A DNA stretch of 64,000 nucleotides from JADCRZ01 sp039921525. GTDB taxonomy: Bacteria > Bacteroidota > Bacteroidia > Chitinophagales > Chitinophagaceae. The position numbers and the translations under genes were made by a program. How positions within the stretch are numbered: position 1 is the stretch's first letter; each line of letters begins with the position of its first letter. The notes beneath the pieces were generated by a model that saw nothing but the letters and a program-made list of their open reading frames with translations, was not told the origin of the DNA and made no database searches. The stretch is taken from NCBI GenBank assembly GCA_039921525.1, contig JBDSBP010000124.1, forward strand, positions 7,904 through 71,903. The letters are read 5' to 3'. Shown one piece after another: positions 44,987-54,864 of the stretch.

Positions 44987-45820
44987 ATGAAAAAATATGC
45001 CTGTCTTCAATTGGTATTTGTATTGTTTGTGGCTTCTGCGGCTCAATCGCAGAAACACCAGCTAGTTAAAAAATGGCAAACAGACACTTTGTTAAAGGTG
45101 CCGGAATCTGTGTACCTGGATGCAGCCAACAAAGTATTATATGTAGCCAACATCGATGGTGCTCCTGATGGAAAGGATGGAAAAGGTTCCGTGGGAAAAG
45201 TAGGCCTGGATGGAAAGATCATAAAAGTAGATTGGGTAAGCGGCCTGAACGCTCCTAAGGGAATGGGATTATACCAGGATAAATTATATGTCGCCGACCT
45301 GGATGCGGTTGCAGTAATTGACATAAAATCAGAAAAGCTTTTGAAGCGCATTCCTGTGGAAGGTGCCATCTTTTTAAATGATATCACGGTAGATAGAAAT
45401 GGGATTGTATACGTTTCAGACTCAAGGAATAAAAAAGTGTACCGCATGGAAAATGAAAAAGCAACTGTGCTCGTAGAAAATTTGCAGGGTCCGAATGGTT
45501 TGCTGTCGCACGGAGATGATTTTTACATACTTGACAACGGAACCATGCTTAAGCTGGAAAAAGACAAACAACTTACCAAGATCACTGAAGGCATGGAAGG
45601 TGGTACAGATGGTATTGAGAATGTGCAGGGAAAAGACTTTATCGTATCATGTTGGGGCGGTGTTATCTATTATGTAAATGCGGATGGTTCCAAAGAAAAA
45701 TTGCTGGATACCCGCGAACAGAAGATCAATTCTGCAGATATTGCATACGATGCAAAAAAGCGGATACTGTATGTGCCTACTTTTTACAAGAATTCAATTG
45801 TTGCTTATGATCTAAAATAA
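44987..45820 (+). CDS. SMP-30/NHL-like periplasmic beta-propeller protein
   Basis: Exported protein of about 277 residues. The start chosen is the third in-frame candidate (MKKYACLQLVF), since it gives a compact signal peptide ending AQSQ. The propeller shows repeated strands YVANIDGAPDG, LYVADLDAVAVID, VYVSDSRNKKVYRM and GGTDGIENV, in the manner of gluconolactonase/SMP-30 and NHL proteins. A sugar-lactonase role would fit the GH127/epimerase neighbours. Metal ligands are not clear, so a scaffold role is equally possible. Confidence 0.75.
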   Translation: MKKYACLQLVFVLFVASAAQSQKHQLVKKWQTDTLLKVPESVYLDAANKVLYVANIDGAPDGKDGKGSVGKVGLDGKIIKVDWVSGLNAPKGMGLYQDKLYVADLDAVAVIDIKSEKLLKRIPVEGAIFLNDITVDRNGIVYVSDSRNKKVYRMENEKATVLVENLQGPNGLLSHGDDFYILDNGTMLKLEKDKQLTKITEGMEGGTDGIENVQGKDFIVSCWGGVIYYVNADGSKEKLLDTREQKINSADIAYDAKKRILYVPTFYKNSIVAYDLK

Positions 45821-45833
45821 TCATTTCCGTTTA

Positions 45834-45875
45834 GGATGTATGATCGCACGGCCTGATAGCCGCCATCATACATCC
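45834..45875. repeat. Inverted repeat with inner stem
   Basis: GGATGTATGAT (45834-45844) and ATCATACATCC (45865-45875) form a perfect 11-bp stem. The 20-base loop contains a second small stem, GGC-CTGATA-GCC. No T-run follows, so it is not a standard terminator. It lies 37 bases before bshC and could be an mRNA structure or a repeat element. Confidence 0.55.
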
Positions 45876-45911
45876 GGGATGGAACTGGCCTATCATCATT
45901 AAAGTTATTTC

Positions 45912-47516
45912 ATGGATTGTACTTCCACTTCTATACCATACCAGCAGATAGGCTCTTTTTCTAAAATTATTGTTGACTATATTAATGGCGCTTCTGATGT
46001 ACAACCCTTTTACAAACATCCCGTATCGCTGGATGGAATTAGGAAGTCTATTGAATCGAGAAAAGCGTTTGCTAATAACCGTGAATTACTGGTAGAAGTA
46101 TTGGAACAACAATATAAAGAATATGATTCTGTTGACGGTGTTCATCATAATATCCAGGCACTTTTAAATGAAAACAGTTTTACGATTGTTACTGCTCATC
46201 AACCAAATATTTTTACCGGTTACCTTTACTTTATTTATAAAATCCTGCATATCATAAAACTCTCAGTTCACCTGGGTAAAGAAATGCCGGAGTTCAAATT
46301 TGTTCCTGTATATTATATGGGTAGTGAAGATGCGGACCTGGATGAACTAGGACATATCTTCCTGAATGGTGAAAAGTTGATTTGGGAAACCAGCCAGGAA
46401 GGCGCAGTTGGAAGAATGAGAAATGACGGCCTGGAAAAAATTATAGATAGAATATCGTCAGAATTATCTGTATTACCTTTCGGCGGAGAGTTGGTTGATC
46501 TCCTGAAAAAATGTTACCTGGAAAGTGCTGATGTGCAAACGGCTACTTTCCGATTGGTACATAATTTATTTGCTGATTATGGATTGATAGTAGTACTGCC
46601 AGACAACCCGAAACTGAAAGCAGTGATGAAGCGGATTTTTGAAGATGATCTTTTGAACCAGGGCCCTTCATCTATCGTTGAACAAACAATTCATGATTTA
46701 TCAGGTCACTACAAGGTACAAGCCAAACCGAGAGAGATTAACTTGTTTTACCTGGAAGTTAATATTCGTGAACGCATAATAAAACAGGGAGATACGTGGA
46801 AGGTGGTTGGAACAAATATCGCGTTTTCACAAGCTGAATTGTTACAGGAATTGAATGACTATCCCGAAAGGTTCAGTCCTAACGTTATACTCCGTGGATT
46901 GTTCCAGGAAACCATACTACCCAATATTGCGTTTATTGGTGGTGGTGGTGAAACGGCTTACTGGCTGGAATTAAAAGATCTCTTTGGTCATTATAGCGTA
47001 CCCTATCCTGTTTTGATCTTACGCAATTCTTTTCTTTTTATTGAAAAAAGATGGATGAATAAAATCGGCAAATTAGGTTTCGAACTCACGGATCTTTTCA
47101 AAGATGAAAGAACGCTCATTGAACAGATCGTAAAAAAGGAATCTGAGAAACAATTAGATCTTTCTGCCGAAATTAACCAGCTCACAGCTTATTATAATAC
47201 CATCCGCCAACTGGCAGATAAAATAGACAGCACTTTAAATAAACATGTAGAAGCATTACAAACAAGGGTAGTAAAACAATTACATATTCTTGAAAAGAAA
47301 ATGCTAAAAGCAGAGAAAAGAAAATTCGACGTTCAACAGAAACAGGTATATTCCATTAAGGAGAAGCTATTTCCCAAAAACGGCCTGCAGGAAAGAGTTG
47401 ATAACTTCATGCCGTATTACGCAAAATTTGGCAAAGAATTTATACGGATGATCTATGATCATTCGCCGGCATTAGAACAGGAATTTGTGATTATTGCTGA
47501 GACATTGCAACCATAA
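45912..47516 (+). CDS. bshC: Bacillithiol synthase (cysteine-adding enzyme)
   Basis: Catalyses the last step of bacillithiol synthesis, adding cysteine to GlcN-malate. The 534-residue length and motifs are typical: TAHQPNIFTGYLYFIYKI near residue 95, YYMGSEDADLDELGHI, ANLFYLE-like NLFYLEVNIRERI, and FIGGGGETAYWLELKDLF. A C-terminal coiled coil (about 410-490) is part of the family dimer interface. bshA and bshB are not in view. The stop codon overlaps a palindrome. Confidence 0.95.
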   Translation: MDCTSTSIPYQQIGSFSKIIVDYINGASDVQPFYKHPVSLDGIRKSIESRKAFANNRELLVEVLEQQYKEYDSVDGVHHNIQALLNENSFTIVTAHQPNIFTGYLYFIYKILHIIKLSVHLGKEMPEFKFVPVYYMGSEDADLDELGHIFLNGEKLIWETSQEGAVGRMRNDGLEKIIDRISSELSVLPFGGELVDLLKKCYLESADVQTATFRLVHNLFADYGLIVVLPDNPKLKAVMKRIFEDDLLNQGPSSIVEQTIHDLSGHYKVQAKPREINLFYLEVNIRERIIKQGDTWKVVGTNIAFSQAELLQELNDYPERFSPNVILRGLFQETILPNIAFIGGGGETAYWLELKDLFGHYSVPYPVLILRNSFLFIEKRWMNKIGKLGFELTDLFKDERTLIEQIVKKESEKQLDLSAEINQLTAYYNTIRQLADKIDSTLNKHVEALQTRVVKQLHILEKKMLKAEKRKFDVQQKQVYSIKEKLFPKNGLQERVDNFMPYYAKFGKEFIRMIYDHSPALEQEFVIIAETLQP

Positions 47517-47573
47517 ACCTATAAGGTTTGAAAATCAGGAAGTTTGACGTAACGAAGCAACCTTTATAGGTTT
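47515..47573. repeat. Inverted repeat at the bshC stop codon
   Basis: AAACCTATAAGGTTT (47515-47529, itself a palindrome) and AACCTTTATAGGTTT (47559-47573) pair with each other. The left arm includes the last two bases of the bshC TAA. It probably forms a 3'-end hairpin. Confidence 0.7.
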
Positions 47574-47594
47574 GGCGGAGGATGTATTGCAACG

Positions 47595-48473
47595 CTATTC
47601 CTTCAACCTCACTTTAAATAAAGAGCTCTCCCCCTTATCATTCCCACCTACCAAATGCAATTTTAATCGTTGCTCCTTATCTGCCTGGATGCATACTGCT
47701 TTAATTTGTTGACCCTTAAATTTTTTATCTACCTCGGAAAGATTAAGGTATTCGTTTATTTTAAATCTCTTGCGGCCAATTTTGCGGGAAGCATTTTCAA
47801 TAACGCCGATGTAACTATCACCCAACGTTCTTTCATCAATGGTATTGTTCGAATCTTCCGATGAAACGGAAGCAATGAGCCAGTCATTTTCATAAGAATA
47901 CGTGATGCCGGTAAGAGATAAAATCTTTCCTGGCTTTTCTTCCAATTCTATCTTAACAGTCAGGATATCAGCAAGGTGCTGATTTTTCCAGAAGTCGATC
48001 GAGGTGATTATTACCCTGTTATCTGCATGTGTTTTATTTGCCCGGTTGCACAAAATTAACTTGTCGTCCATTACGGTAACGGCAGCAATATCCAATTCTT
48101 CGAAACCAGATTGTTTCAGGCGATTATAAAAAACAGACAGATCAATTTCTTCAACTGCTCTTGTGTGCAGGTTCATTAAAACAGCGTTATGGCCGCTTGC
48201 TTCCATGGAGCCGGAACCAATCATTAGAATGAATGGAATTTTGTTTATTTGTACAATGGTGGTAGCTTCAAAATCCAGCGTTGAATCTTTGGCTATTCTA
48301 AATGTATCAGAAGCGAATACATTAATAGTTTCCTGTATTTTCCAGCTTCTGTTCATTACAAGGATGCACCTGGTATCATCGCTCACTACGTACAAATGAT
48401 CTTCGAATGATTCTATGCCCGGACCGGCACTAAATTCCTTCAACGTTTTATTATCCAGTAATTTAATATTCAT
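47595..48473 (-). CDS. DUF6929-like beta-propeller protein
   Basis: Cytosolic protein of 292 residues without a signal peptide. Repeated beta strands (IESFEDHLYVVSDDTRCIL, LDFEATTIVQ, FEELDIAAVTVMDDKLILCNRANK, SLTGITYSYEND) suggest a propeller of the DUF6929 kind. I assign this from pattern memory only. It starts nine bases after purE on the same strand and should be co-transcribed with it. No catalytic motif is visible. Confidence 0.55.
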   Translation of the reverse strand: MNIKLLDNKTLKEFSAGPGIESFEDHLYVVSDDTRCILVMNRSWKIQETINVFASDTFRIAKDSTLDFEATTIVQINKIPFILMIGSGSMEASGHNAVLMNLHTRAVEEIDLSVFYNRLKQSGFEELDIAAVTVMDDKLILCNRANKTHADNRVIITSIDFWKNQHLADILTVKIELEEKPGKILSLTGITYSYENDWLIASVSSEDSNNTIDERTLGDSYIGVIENASRKIGRKRFKINEYLNLSEVDKKFKGQQIKAVCIQADKEQRLKLHLVGGNDKGESSLFKVRLKE

Positions 48474-48482
48474 AACAGTGTT

Positions 48483-49007
48483 TCAGTTATCAAAATTGTT
48501 TTCCCAACCATTCAGTTTTAGAGTTCTAACCTTCTTCAGCACTTCGGTTTCAAGGCTTTTTTTATATTCAATTACTTTTTGTGCGATAGGTTCATTAAAA
48601 GCGCCGATAATGGTGGCTGCAAGAATGCCCGCGTTCTTTGAAGCGTTTAAAGCTACCGTTGCTACCGGAATACCATTGGGCATTTGTAAAATAGAAAGAA
48701 CCGAATCCCAACCGTCGATAGAATTAGATGATTTAATGGGAACGCCGATAACCGGTAAACTCGTAACAGAAGCGATCATTCCAGGTAAGTGGGCGGCCCC
48801 GCCGGCGCCGGCGATGATGACAACCAGTCCGCGATCTTTTGCGGTTCGGGCATATTCTATCATTCGGAGAGGAGTACGATGTGCAGACACCACCGTTAAT
48901 TCAAATGCAATCCCAAATTCTTTCAATATAGAAGCTGCATTACTCATTATCTCCAGATCACTGTCGCTACCCATTATAATACCAACGATCGGGCTCATGA
49001 ATGACAT
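48483..49007 (-). CDS. purE: N5-carboxyaminoimidazole ribonucleotide mutase
   Basis: Class I PurE, 174 residues, converting N5-CAIR to CAIR in purine synthesis. Motifs are IIMGSDSDLEIM, the catalytic VVSAHRTPLRMIEY, IAGAGGAAHLPGM, and PNGIPVATVALN. The last 20 residues are an extension. Its partner purK lies 6 kb upstream on the same strand, separated by an RND efflux operon. Confidence 0.95.
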   Translation of the reverse strand: MSFMSPIVGIIMGSDSDLEIMSNAASILKEFGIAFELTVVSAHRTPLRMIEYARTAKDRGLVVIIAGAGGAAHLPGMIASVTSLPVIGVPIKSSNSIDGWDSVLSILQMPNGIPVATVALNASKNAGILAATIIGAFNEPIAQKVIEYKKSLETEVLKKVRTLKLNGWENNFDN

Positions 49008-49070
49008 GGTTTGAGTTGCAAAGAAAAGACAAAAAAAACAAAAGAACTATTTAGACCTGTACGGGTACGA

Positions 49071-49113
49071 ATGTATTGTAAGGGCGGGGGTACACCCGGC
49101 CCCTGCAATACAT
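49071..49113. repeat. GC-rich palindrome upstream of purE
   Basis: Outer arms ATGTATTG / CAATACAT and inner GGGCGGGGGT / ACCCGGCCCCT form a long hairpin between the TolC-family gene end and the purE start. It may end the efflux transcript; it also matches the GC-rich repeat class in this window. Confidence 0.65.
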
Positions 49114-49142
49114 AGTTATCATAGACAGGTTCACAACTCTTA

Positions 49143-50480
49143 TTACTTTACAATATTCCCCTGCAACCTCAATAACTCAGTTTCAGCCACTTTGGTGTTA
49201 TATCTTGCAGCAATCAGCCTGTCGTATCCCTGCTCGAGGCTTATTTGTGCTTCGCGGAGTTCAAGATTTGTTGAAACGCCCTGTTTAAACCGTTCCAGTG
49301 CAATATTGACATTTTCTTTTGCCAGCAGAATGTTTTCTTCTTCCAGCCTTAGAAGCTTTTTATACAATTCGTAATTTTTAAATGAATTATTTAGCGTAAC
49401 ATCAATTTGTGAAAGTTGATTGGTATAGGTCACCTGCTGCAGTTTAATATTTAACTGCGATTGCCTGATCAGCCTTTTCGTATTAAAACCATTCAGTATT
49501 GGCACGTTAACGCTCAATCCATAATTGAATCCCTTGTTCTGGTTGAAAAGGGGCGTAAATGTATTAATTACTTCTGCATTATTTAAACGGGAAAAATTAT
49601 ATGCAGAGTTAAAAGAAACTATGGGAAACAGATCCGCTCTAGTTTCTTTAAGTTCCAGCTTTGATATGTCAATGTTCTTTTTGGCCAGGAGTAAGGTTGG
49701 ATTGCTGAGTTCAAGTTCATTACGTATCGTTCCCAGTTCAATGTTGGGATTGAATGGAATACTGTCTTCTACTTCATAAGATTTCGTAGTAGGCAACCCC
49801 ATCAACTGGTTAAGCTGTTCTTTTAACTGGGCAATTAATGTTTGCTGGGTTAGTTGCGCGGCTCTTTGGGCATTCAGATCAACCTTTGCCTGCAGTAATT
49901 CGGGTTTTGCACCAAGACCTACGCTGAATTTTTTATCTGCCAGCTTTACGCGTTCATCATTAATTGATATTTGCTCCTCGATAGCTTTTAGCTGTTGTTT
50001 TTGACGAACGATATTATAATAACCATTAATAACTGCAGCTACCGTTGTTACCACCTGTTGTTTTACAGCAATTTCGCCTAACCGCACGAATTCACCCAGT
50101 TTGTCTTTGGTGGCAAACATCCGCAATCCATCAAACAACCGCCAGTTAAGATTAACAGAAGCTGCGAGGTTATTCGATTTAATACCATTTCTTTTTCTCT
50201 CGCTGCCATCGGAGAGCTTTTGATTCTGATTATTTGAATTCCAGACTCTTGTAGCAGTACCATTAAAGGCAGGTAAGAAAGCTGCAAGCGCATAGTCATT
50301 ATCAATAGCATAAGAAGAGGAGTCGATCCTGATAGTTTCTATATCGTAATTGTTTTTTAGCGCAGCGCCGATAGCGTTCTCCACCGATAAGGAATCCTGC
50401 CCCTCAGCCAATTCGCAACATAATAAAAAAACCCCCAATACAAGTTTCGAAATAGATCTCATGAATTTATTTTTACGCAT
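49143..50480 (-). CDS. TolC-family outer-membrane efflux channel
   Basis: Outer-membrane factor of about 445 residues for the RND pump encoded just upstream. Signal peptide MRSISKLVLGVFLLCCELAEG begins at an internal ATG. The first ATG, at 50480, overlaps the pump's stop by eight bases (ATGCGTAA), which indicates translational coupling. The two OEP repeats have SVENAIGAALKNNYD, WRLFDGLRMF, LADKKFSVGLGAKPELLQAK and LERFKQGVSTNLELREAQ. Long alpha-helical coiled-coil regions form the periplasmic tunnel. Confidence 0.93.
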   Translation of the reverse strand: MRKNKFMRSISKLVLGVFLLCCELAEGQDSLSVENAIGAALKNNYDIETIRIDSSSYAIDNDYALAAFLPAFNGTATRVWNSNNQNQKLSDGSERKRNGIKSNNLAASVNLNWRLFDGLRMFATKDKLGEFVRLGEIAVKQQVVTTVAAVINGYYNIVRQKQQLKAIEEQISINDERVKLADKKFSVGLGAKPELLQAKVDLNAQRAAQLTQQTLIAQLKEQLNQLMGLPTTKSYEVEDSIPFNPNIELGTIRNELELSNPTLLLAKKNIDISKLELKETRADLFPIVSFNSAYNFSRLNNAEVINTFTPLFNQNKGFNYGLSVNVPILNGFNTKRLIRQSQLNIKLQQVTYTNQLSQIDVTLNNSFKNYELYKKLLRLEEENILLAKENVNIALERFKQGVSTNLELREAQISLEQGYDRLIAARYNTKVAETELLRLQGNIVK

Positions 50481-53400
50481 CAACTTTAACTGTTACCGTT
50501 TCATCCAGTTTACTTTTCTTTTTAGAAGAAGAAAGGAATGAATACATAGCCGGAATAACAAATAAAGTTAGAATTAAAGAGAACATAATGCCACCCACAA
50601 TCACCAGTCCTAAAGGCATGCGGCTGGTGGATGAAGCACCCAGCGATAGAGCCAAAGGTAATGCTCCAAGCGACATGGCAAGACTGGTCATTAAAATAGG
50701 GCGCAACCTGGCCTCGGCAGCAAAGACGGCAGCCTCCATTTTATTCATGCCTTCGAGTCGTTGCTGGTTAGCGAATTCTACGATAAGGATACCGTTTTTT
50801 GTTACCAGTCCAATAAGCATGATCATCCCTATTTGCGAGAAAATATTGAGTGTTTGGTTAAAGATATATAATGTAAGTAAACCACCCGCAATTGCCAGGG
50901 GAACTGTGAACATTATAATAAAGGGGTCGATAAAACTTTCAAATTGAGCAGCCAGGATCAGGAAGATCAGTGCCAGCGCTAACATGAGGGCAAAGCTGGT
51001 ATTACTCGAACTTTCTGCATAGTCCCTGGAAGATCCGGATAGGGAAGTGGCGAAGGAAGCATCCAAAACCTGGTCGGCAATTTTTTGCATCTCCTTCACA
51101 CCTTCACCGACCGTTTTACCCGGGGCAAGCCCTGATGAAACAGTTGCCGATTTGTACCGGTTAAAATGATAAATGGTAGGAGGCGTATTTGCTTCTTCAA
51201 AGCTTACCAGGTTATCGAGGGAAACAGAAACACCGGCGGCGTTTCTAACATATATTCCTTTAAGATCTGTCGGGTCATCACGGTCATTACGGGCCACCTG
51301 TCCCAATACCTGGTATTGTTTTCCATCTTTCGTGAAATAGCCGAGGCGTTCATTACTCAGTGCCAGTTGCAAACTTTGTGAAATGTCCTGTACACTGATG
51401 CCCAGCTGACTGGCTTTCATCCGGTCGATATTTACACGTAACTCAGGCTTATTAAATTTCAGGTCTGCATCTACGCCTTGCAAAACCTTATTATTATTAG
51501 CCAGTTCAAGGAACCTCGGTAAGGCTCCCCTGATCTTTTCAAAATTATTATTCTGGATAACAAACTGTACAGGTTGCCCGCCACGCCTGTTTACTGAAAT
51601 AGTTTGTTCCTGTATTGCAAAAGCCCTGCCTGCATTCAGTTTGCTTACATTCCGGCTCACCATATCTACAATCTCTTGCTGGGAGCGATACCGCTCAGCG
51701 GGGTCAACCAGGCTAACCCTGACCATACCACTGTTAACGGAACCTGAGCTAAAACCGGGTGCAGTCATACTCATCACAATTCGTTTCTCCGGCACCGAAT
51801 CCAGAATAAAATCAGATAAACGATCTATATATTTATCCATATAATCAAAAGAAGTTCCTTCTGGCGCCGTAACCTGCAAACGGAACTGGCTGCGATCTTC
51901 CATTGGCGCCAGCTCAGAAGGAAGCAGGCTGCCTATCCATACTATAACTCCGCTGCAGATGGCAATAATTACAAAACCCATCCACCTAATCTTCATAAAT
52001 TTTAATAGAAGATATTTATACCCGTTCTCTAATCCCAGGAAAAAAGGTTCCGTTTTATTATAGAACCAGGAAGTTTTATGCACTTTCCGCGTTAATTTAA
52101 CATTGAGAACGGGCGTAAGTGTAAGGGACACGAAAGCAGAAATAAGTACGGCGCCTGCAACTACAATCCCGAACTCCCTGAATAACCTGCCTACAAATCC
52201 CTGTAGGAATATGATCGGTAAAAAAACGACTGCCAGGGTTATGGAGGTAGAAATAACAGCAAAATAAATTTCTTTGGATCCTTCCTTAGCCGCCTGCCAT
52301 TTATCCATTCCCTTCTCTATCTTTTTATAAATATTTTCTGTTACAACAATACCATCATCCACCACCAGGCCGGTAGCCAGCACAATGGCCAATAATGTTA
52401 ACACGTTAATGGTAAAACCGCAGAGGTACATGATAAAAAACGCGCCGATCAGCGATACCGGTATATCTATTAATGGCCGGAGGGCAATAAGCACATCGCG
52501 GAAAAACAGATAAATGATAATAACCACTAATATAAAAGCGATGAGTAAAGTTTCTTCTACTTCCGAAATGGAATTTTTGATAAACCGGGTTTGATCAAGG
52601 GCAATATCCAATTTGATATCCTTAGGCACTTCTGTTTTGATTTGATCCATTCGTTTGTAAAACTCGTTGGAAATGGATACGTAATTAGAACCGGGCTGGG
52701 GTATAATCGCCATCCCGATCATCGGGATCTGGCTTTCTTTCAAAATACTTTCTTCATTTTCTGGTCCCAAAACGGCTTCGCCTACACTTTTCAATAGTAT
52801 ATCTGAACCATTTACATTCTTAAGGATGATATTATTGAATTCCTCTTCAGTATTGAGTTTTCCAAAAGTACGTACCGATAATTCGGTTGCGTTGCCTGTA
52901 ATTTTGCCCGAAGGCAATTCCACATTTTCGCGTTGAAGAGCCGTCCTGACATCCAGCGGGGTTAAACCATAAGCGCTAAGTTTTATGGGATCGAATAAAA
53001 TACGCATTGCGTACCTTTTTTCTCCCCAGATCTGTATGCTACTCACACCTGGTATCGTTTGCAAACGTTCCACCAGTACGTTATTGGCATATTCGCTTAC
53101 CTGCAGTTGATTGCGGGTATTGCTTTGTACGGTCATGGAAATGATGGCATCTGAGCTGGCGTCGGCCTTGGAAACAACGGGGGGAGCATCCAGGTCATCA
53201 GGTAAGGAACGAGAAGCCTGGGATACTTTATCACGAACATCATTGGCGGCAGCTTCCAGGTCAATGCTAAGGTCGAATTCCACGTTAATATTGCTGGATC
53301 CCTGGCTGCTGGAAGAAGTGATATTTTTAATCCCGGCAATACCGTTGATAGATTTTTCCAGTGGTTCCGTTATCTGAGTTTCAATAATGTCGGCATTGGC

Positions 53401-53559
53401 ACCGGAGTAATTGGTCCTGACACTCACATTGGGCGGATCTATGGCCGGATAATCCCTGATTCCCAGGAAATTAAAACCAATTACACCAAATACGATGATC
53501 ACAATATTGAGCACTATGGCTAAGACAGGTCGTCGTAAACTAAGTTCTGATATATTCAT
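50473..53559 (-). CDS. RND multidrug efflux transporter (HAE1/AcrB-like)
   Basis: Inner-membrane proton-driven pump of 1028 residues, full length, with 12 predicted transmembrane helices and two large periplasmic loops. Motifs are SELSLRRPVLAIVLNIVIIV at the start, LATGLVVDDGIVVTENIYK (with the proton-relay Asp pair), VFLPIIFLQGFVGRLFREFG, and GLVTKNGILIVEFANQQR. The HAE1 pattern points to drugs, dyes or bile-salt-like substrates, not metals. It is the middle gene of MFP-RND-OMF. Confidence 0.95.
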   Translation of the reverse strand: MNISELSLRRPVLAIVLNIVIIVFGVIGFNFLGIRDYPAIDPPNVSVRTNYSGANADIIETQITEPLEKSINGIAGIKNITSSSSQGSSNINVEFDLSIDLEAAANDVRDKVSQASRSLPDDLDAPPVVSKADASSDAIISMTVQSNTRNQLQVSEYANNVLVERLQTIPGVSSIQIWGEKRYAMRILFDPIKLSAYGLTPLDVRTALQRENVELPSGKITGNATELSVRTFGKLNTEEEFNNIILKNVNGSDILLKSVGEAVLGPENEESILKESQIPMIGMAIIPQPGSNYVSISNEFYKRMDQIKTEVPKDIKLDIALDQTRFIKNSISEVEETLLIAFILVVIIIYLFFRDVLIALRPLIDIPVSLIGAFFIMYLCGFTINVLTLLAIVLATGLVVDDGIVVTENIYKKIEKGMDKWQAAKEGSKEIYFAVISTSITLAVVFLPIIFLQGFVGRLFREFGIVVAGAVLISAFVSLTLTPVLNVKLTRKVHKTSWFYNKTEPFFLGLENGYKYLLLKFMKIRWMGFVIIAICSGVIVWIGSLLPSELAPMEDRSQFRLQVTAPEGTSFDYMDKYIDRLSDFILDSVPEKRIVMSMTAPGFSSGSVNSGMVRVSLVDPAERYRSQQEIVDMVSRNVSKLNAGRAFAIQEQTISVNRRGGQPVQFVIQNNNFEKIRGALPRFLELANNNKVLQGVDADLKFNKPELRVNIDRMKASQLGISVQDISQSLQLALSNERLGYFTKDGKQYQVLGQVARNDRDDPTDLKGIYVRNAAGVSVSLDNLVSFEEANTPPTIYHFNRYKSATVSSGLAPGKTVGEGVKEMQKIADQVLDASFATSLSGSSRDYAESSSNTSFALMLALALIFLILAAQFESFIDPFIIMFTVPLAIAGGLLTLYIFNQTLNIFSQIGMIMLIGLVTKNGILIVEFANQQRLEGMNKMEAAVFAAEARLRPILMTSLAMSLGALPLALSLGASSTSRMPLGLVIVGGIMFSLILTLFVIPAMYSFLSSSKKKSKLDETVTVKVDA

Positions 53560-53751
53560 AATAAATCCCTTAAAGCTTCATACATTAAAAGTCGTTCCAG
53601 CTAAATAGAAAAATGAAAGTAATTTCAGAGGTTGTGGCGGTTATTATTTCATAAGACGCCTTATTTACATATTCCTCTTGCTTTCCGCCATTATTTTTCG
53701 ATGGATGAGGTATAAAACAACATTTAGATCGCGGAATTTGTTATTCCCTCC

Positions 53752-54864
53752 TTAACGGGCCACGGATGATGAGTCTGCCTGCGTATCACCGGAACTGGGT
53801 TTCTTTGGGGCATTGCTGATACGCGAGATTTTTATTTTCCCTTCCGGCTTTATGGAAAGTAAGCCCGTGGTTACTATAGTATCCCCCACGGAAAGACCAC
53901 TGGTGATCTGTACCTGGGATGAATCTCTTACACCCGTTCCCACTACTATAAATTTAGCCACCCCACCATTAAATACAATCACCTGCTTATTCCTTACTCC
54001 CGGAATTACGGCCTGTGATGGAATCATCAGGGCTTTATCATCTTTTCCAAAATCCATAATAACTTTCGCAAATGCGCCCGGGATAAGTTTCGCATCCCTG
54101 GCATTAACGGCTGCTCTAATCCGGAGACTGCGGTTATTGGCTTCCACCATCGCTTCTGTAGCGATTACTCCCGCCGTATATTTTTTATTATTGCCATCTG
54201 TAGTAAAACCAACGGTTTGACCAATGGTCACATTACTGGTATATTTTTCAGGGATCGTAAATTCCAGTTTTAATTTATCTACCTGCTGAATGGTAGCGAT
54301 AATTGTTTGAGGTGTAACGTAAGCTCCCATGCTGATACTCCTTAATCCTAATCGGCCGTTGAAAGGAGCATGTATTTCCGTTTTTTGGATGGCCGTTTGG
54401 ATTAAATCCATATCGGCCTTTAAATTGCTCACTTCCAGCCCGCTCAGGTCATATTCCTGCTGACTTATCCCGCTTATTTTTAAAAGTTCTCCCTGGCGCT
54501 GAACCGTTTTCTGGGAGATAGATAATTGCACCTCCAGTTTTTTTAGCTGAGCCTGGAGGTCACCATCAAATAATTTTACCAGCAAAGTACCTTTAGCCAC
54601 ATTGCTGCCTTCCTTTACATTCAACACAACCACCCTCCCGGATACTTCCGGGTGCAATTCTGTAGATTCGAAGGGCATCAGGTTGCCGGGTATCTCTATG
54701 GAATTACTGATTGTGCTGGATTTTACGATATATCCTTCTGAAGTGATGGGAACATTTCGCACAGCAGCAGCGGATGACGGGTTGTTTTTTTGAGGATCTT
54801 TCTTGGACGAGCATGCCGCGAGAAACAGGATGGGTATTAAAAAGGCCGCGATTGCATTTTTCAT
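53752..54864 (-). CDS. RND efflux periplasmic adaptor (MFP) lipoprotein
   Basis: Adaptor linking pump and outer channel, about 370 residues. The frame is open to 54912, but the ATG at 54864 starts a lipoprotein signal, MKNAIAAFLIPILFLAAC. The lipoyl half-motifs are EVSGRVVVLNVKEGSNVAKG and IHAPFNGRLGLRSIS; a short hairpin of coiled coils lies between them. The beta-barrel and membrane-proximal domains follow, and the end is a Ser/Asp-rich tail. It lies 192 bases upstream of the RND gene and is the first gene of the operon. Confidence 0.93.
   Translation of the reverse strand: MKNAIAAFLIPILFLAACSSKKDPQKNNPSSAAAVRNVPITSEGYIVKSSTISNSIEIPGNLMPFESTELHPEVSGRVVVLNVKEGSNVAKGTLLVKLFDGDLQAQLKKLEVQLSISQKTVQRQGELLKISGISQQEYDLSGLEVSNLKADMDLIQTAIQKTEIHAPFNGRLGLRSISMGAYVTPQTIIATIQQVDKLKLEFTIPEKYTSNVTIGQTVGFTTDGNNKKYTAGVIATEAMVEANNRSLRIRAAVNARDAKLIPGAFAKVIMDFGKDDKALMIPSQAVIPGVRNKQVIVFNGGVAKFIVVGTGVRDSSQVQITSGLSVGDTIVTTGLLSIKPEGKIKISRISNAPKKPSSGDTQADSSSVAR

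Noticed and set aside
45834..45875. Riboswitch upstream of bshC
   Set aside because: Only a simple nested stem is visible, with no conserved riboswitch core or alternative terminator; kept only as an inverted repeat.
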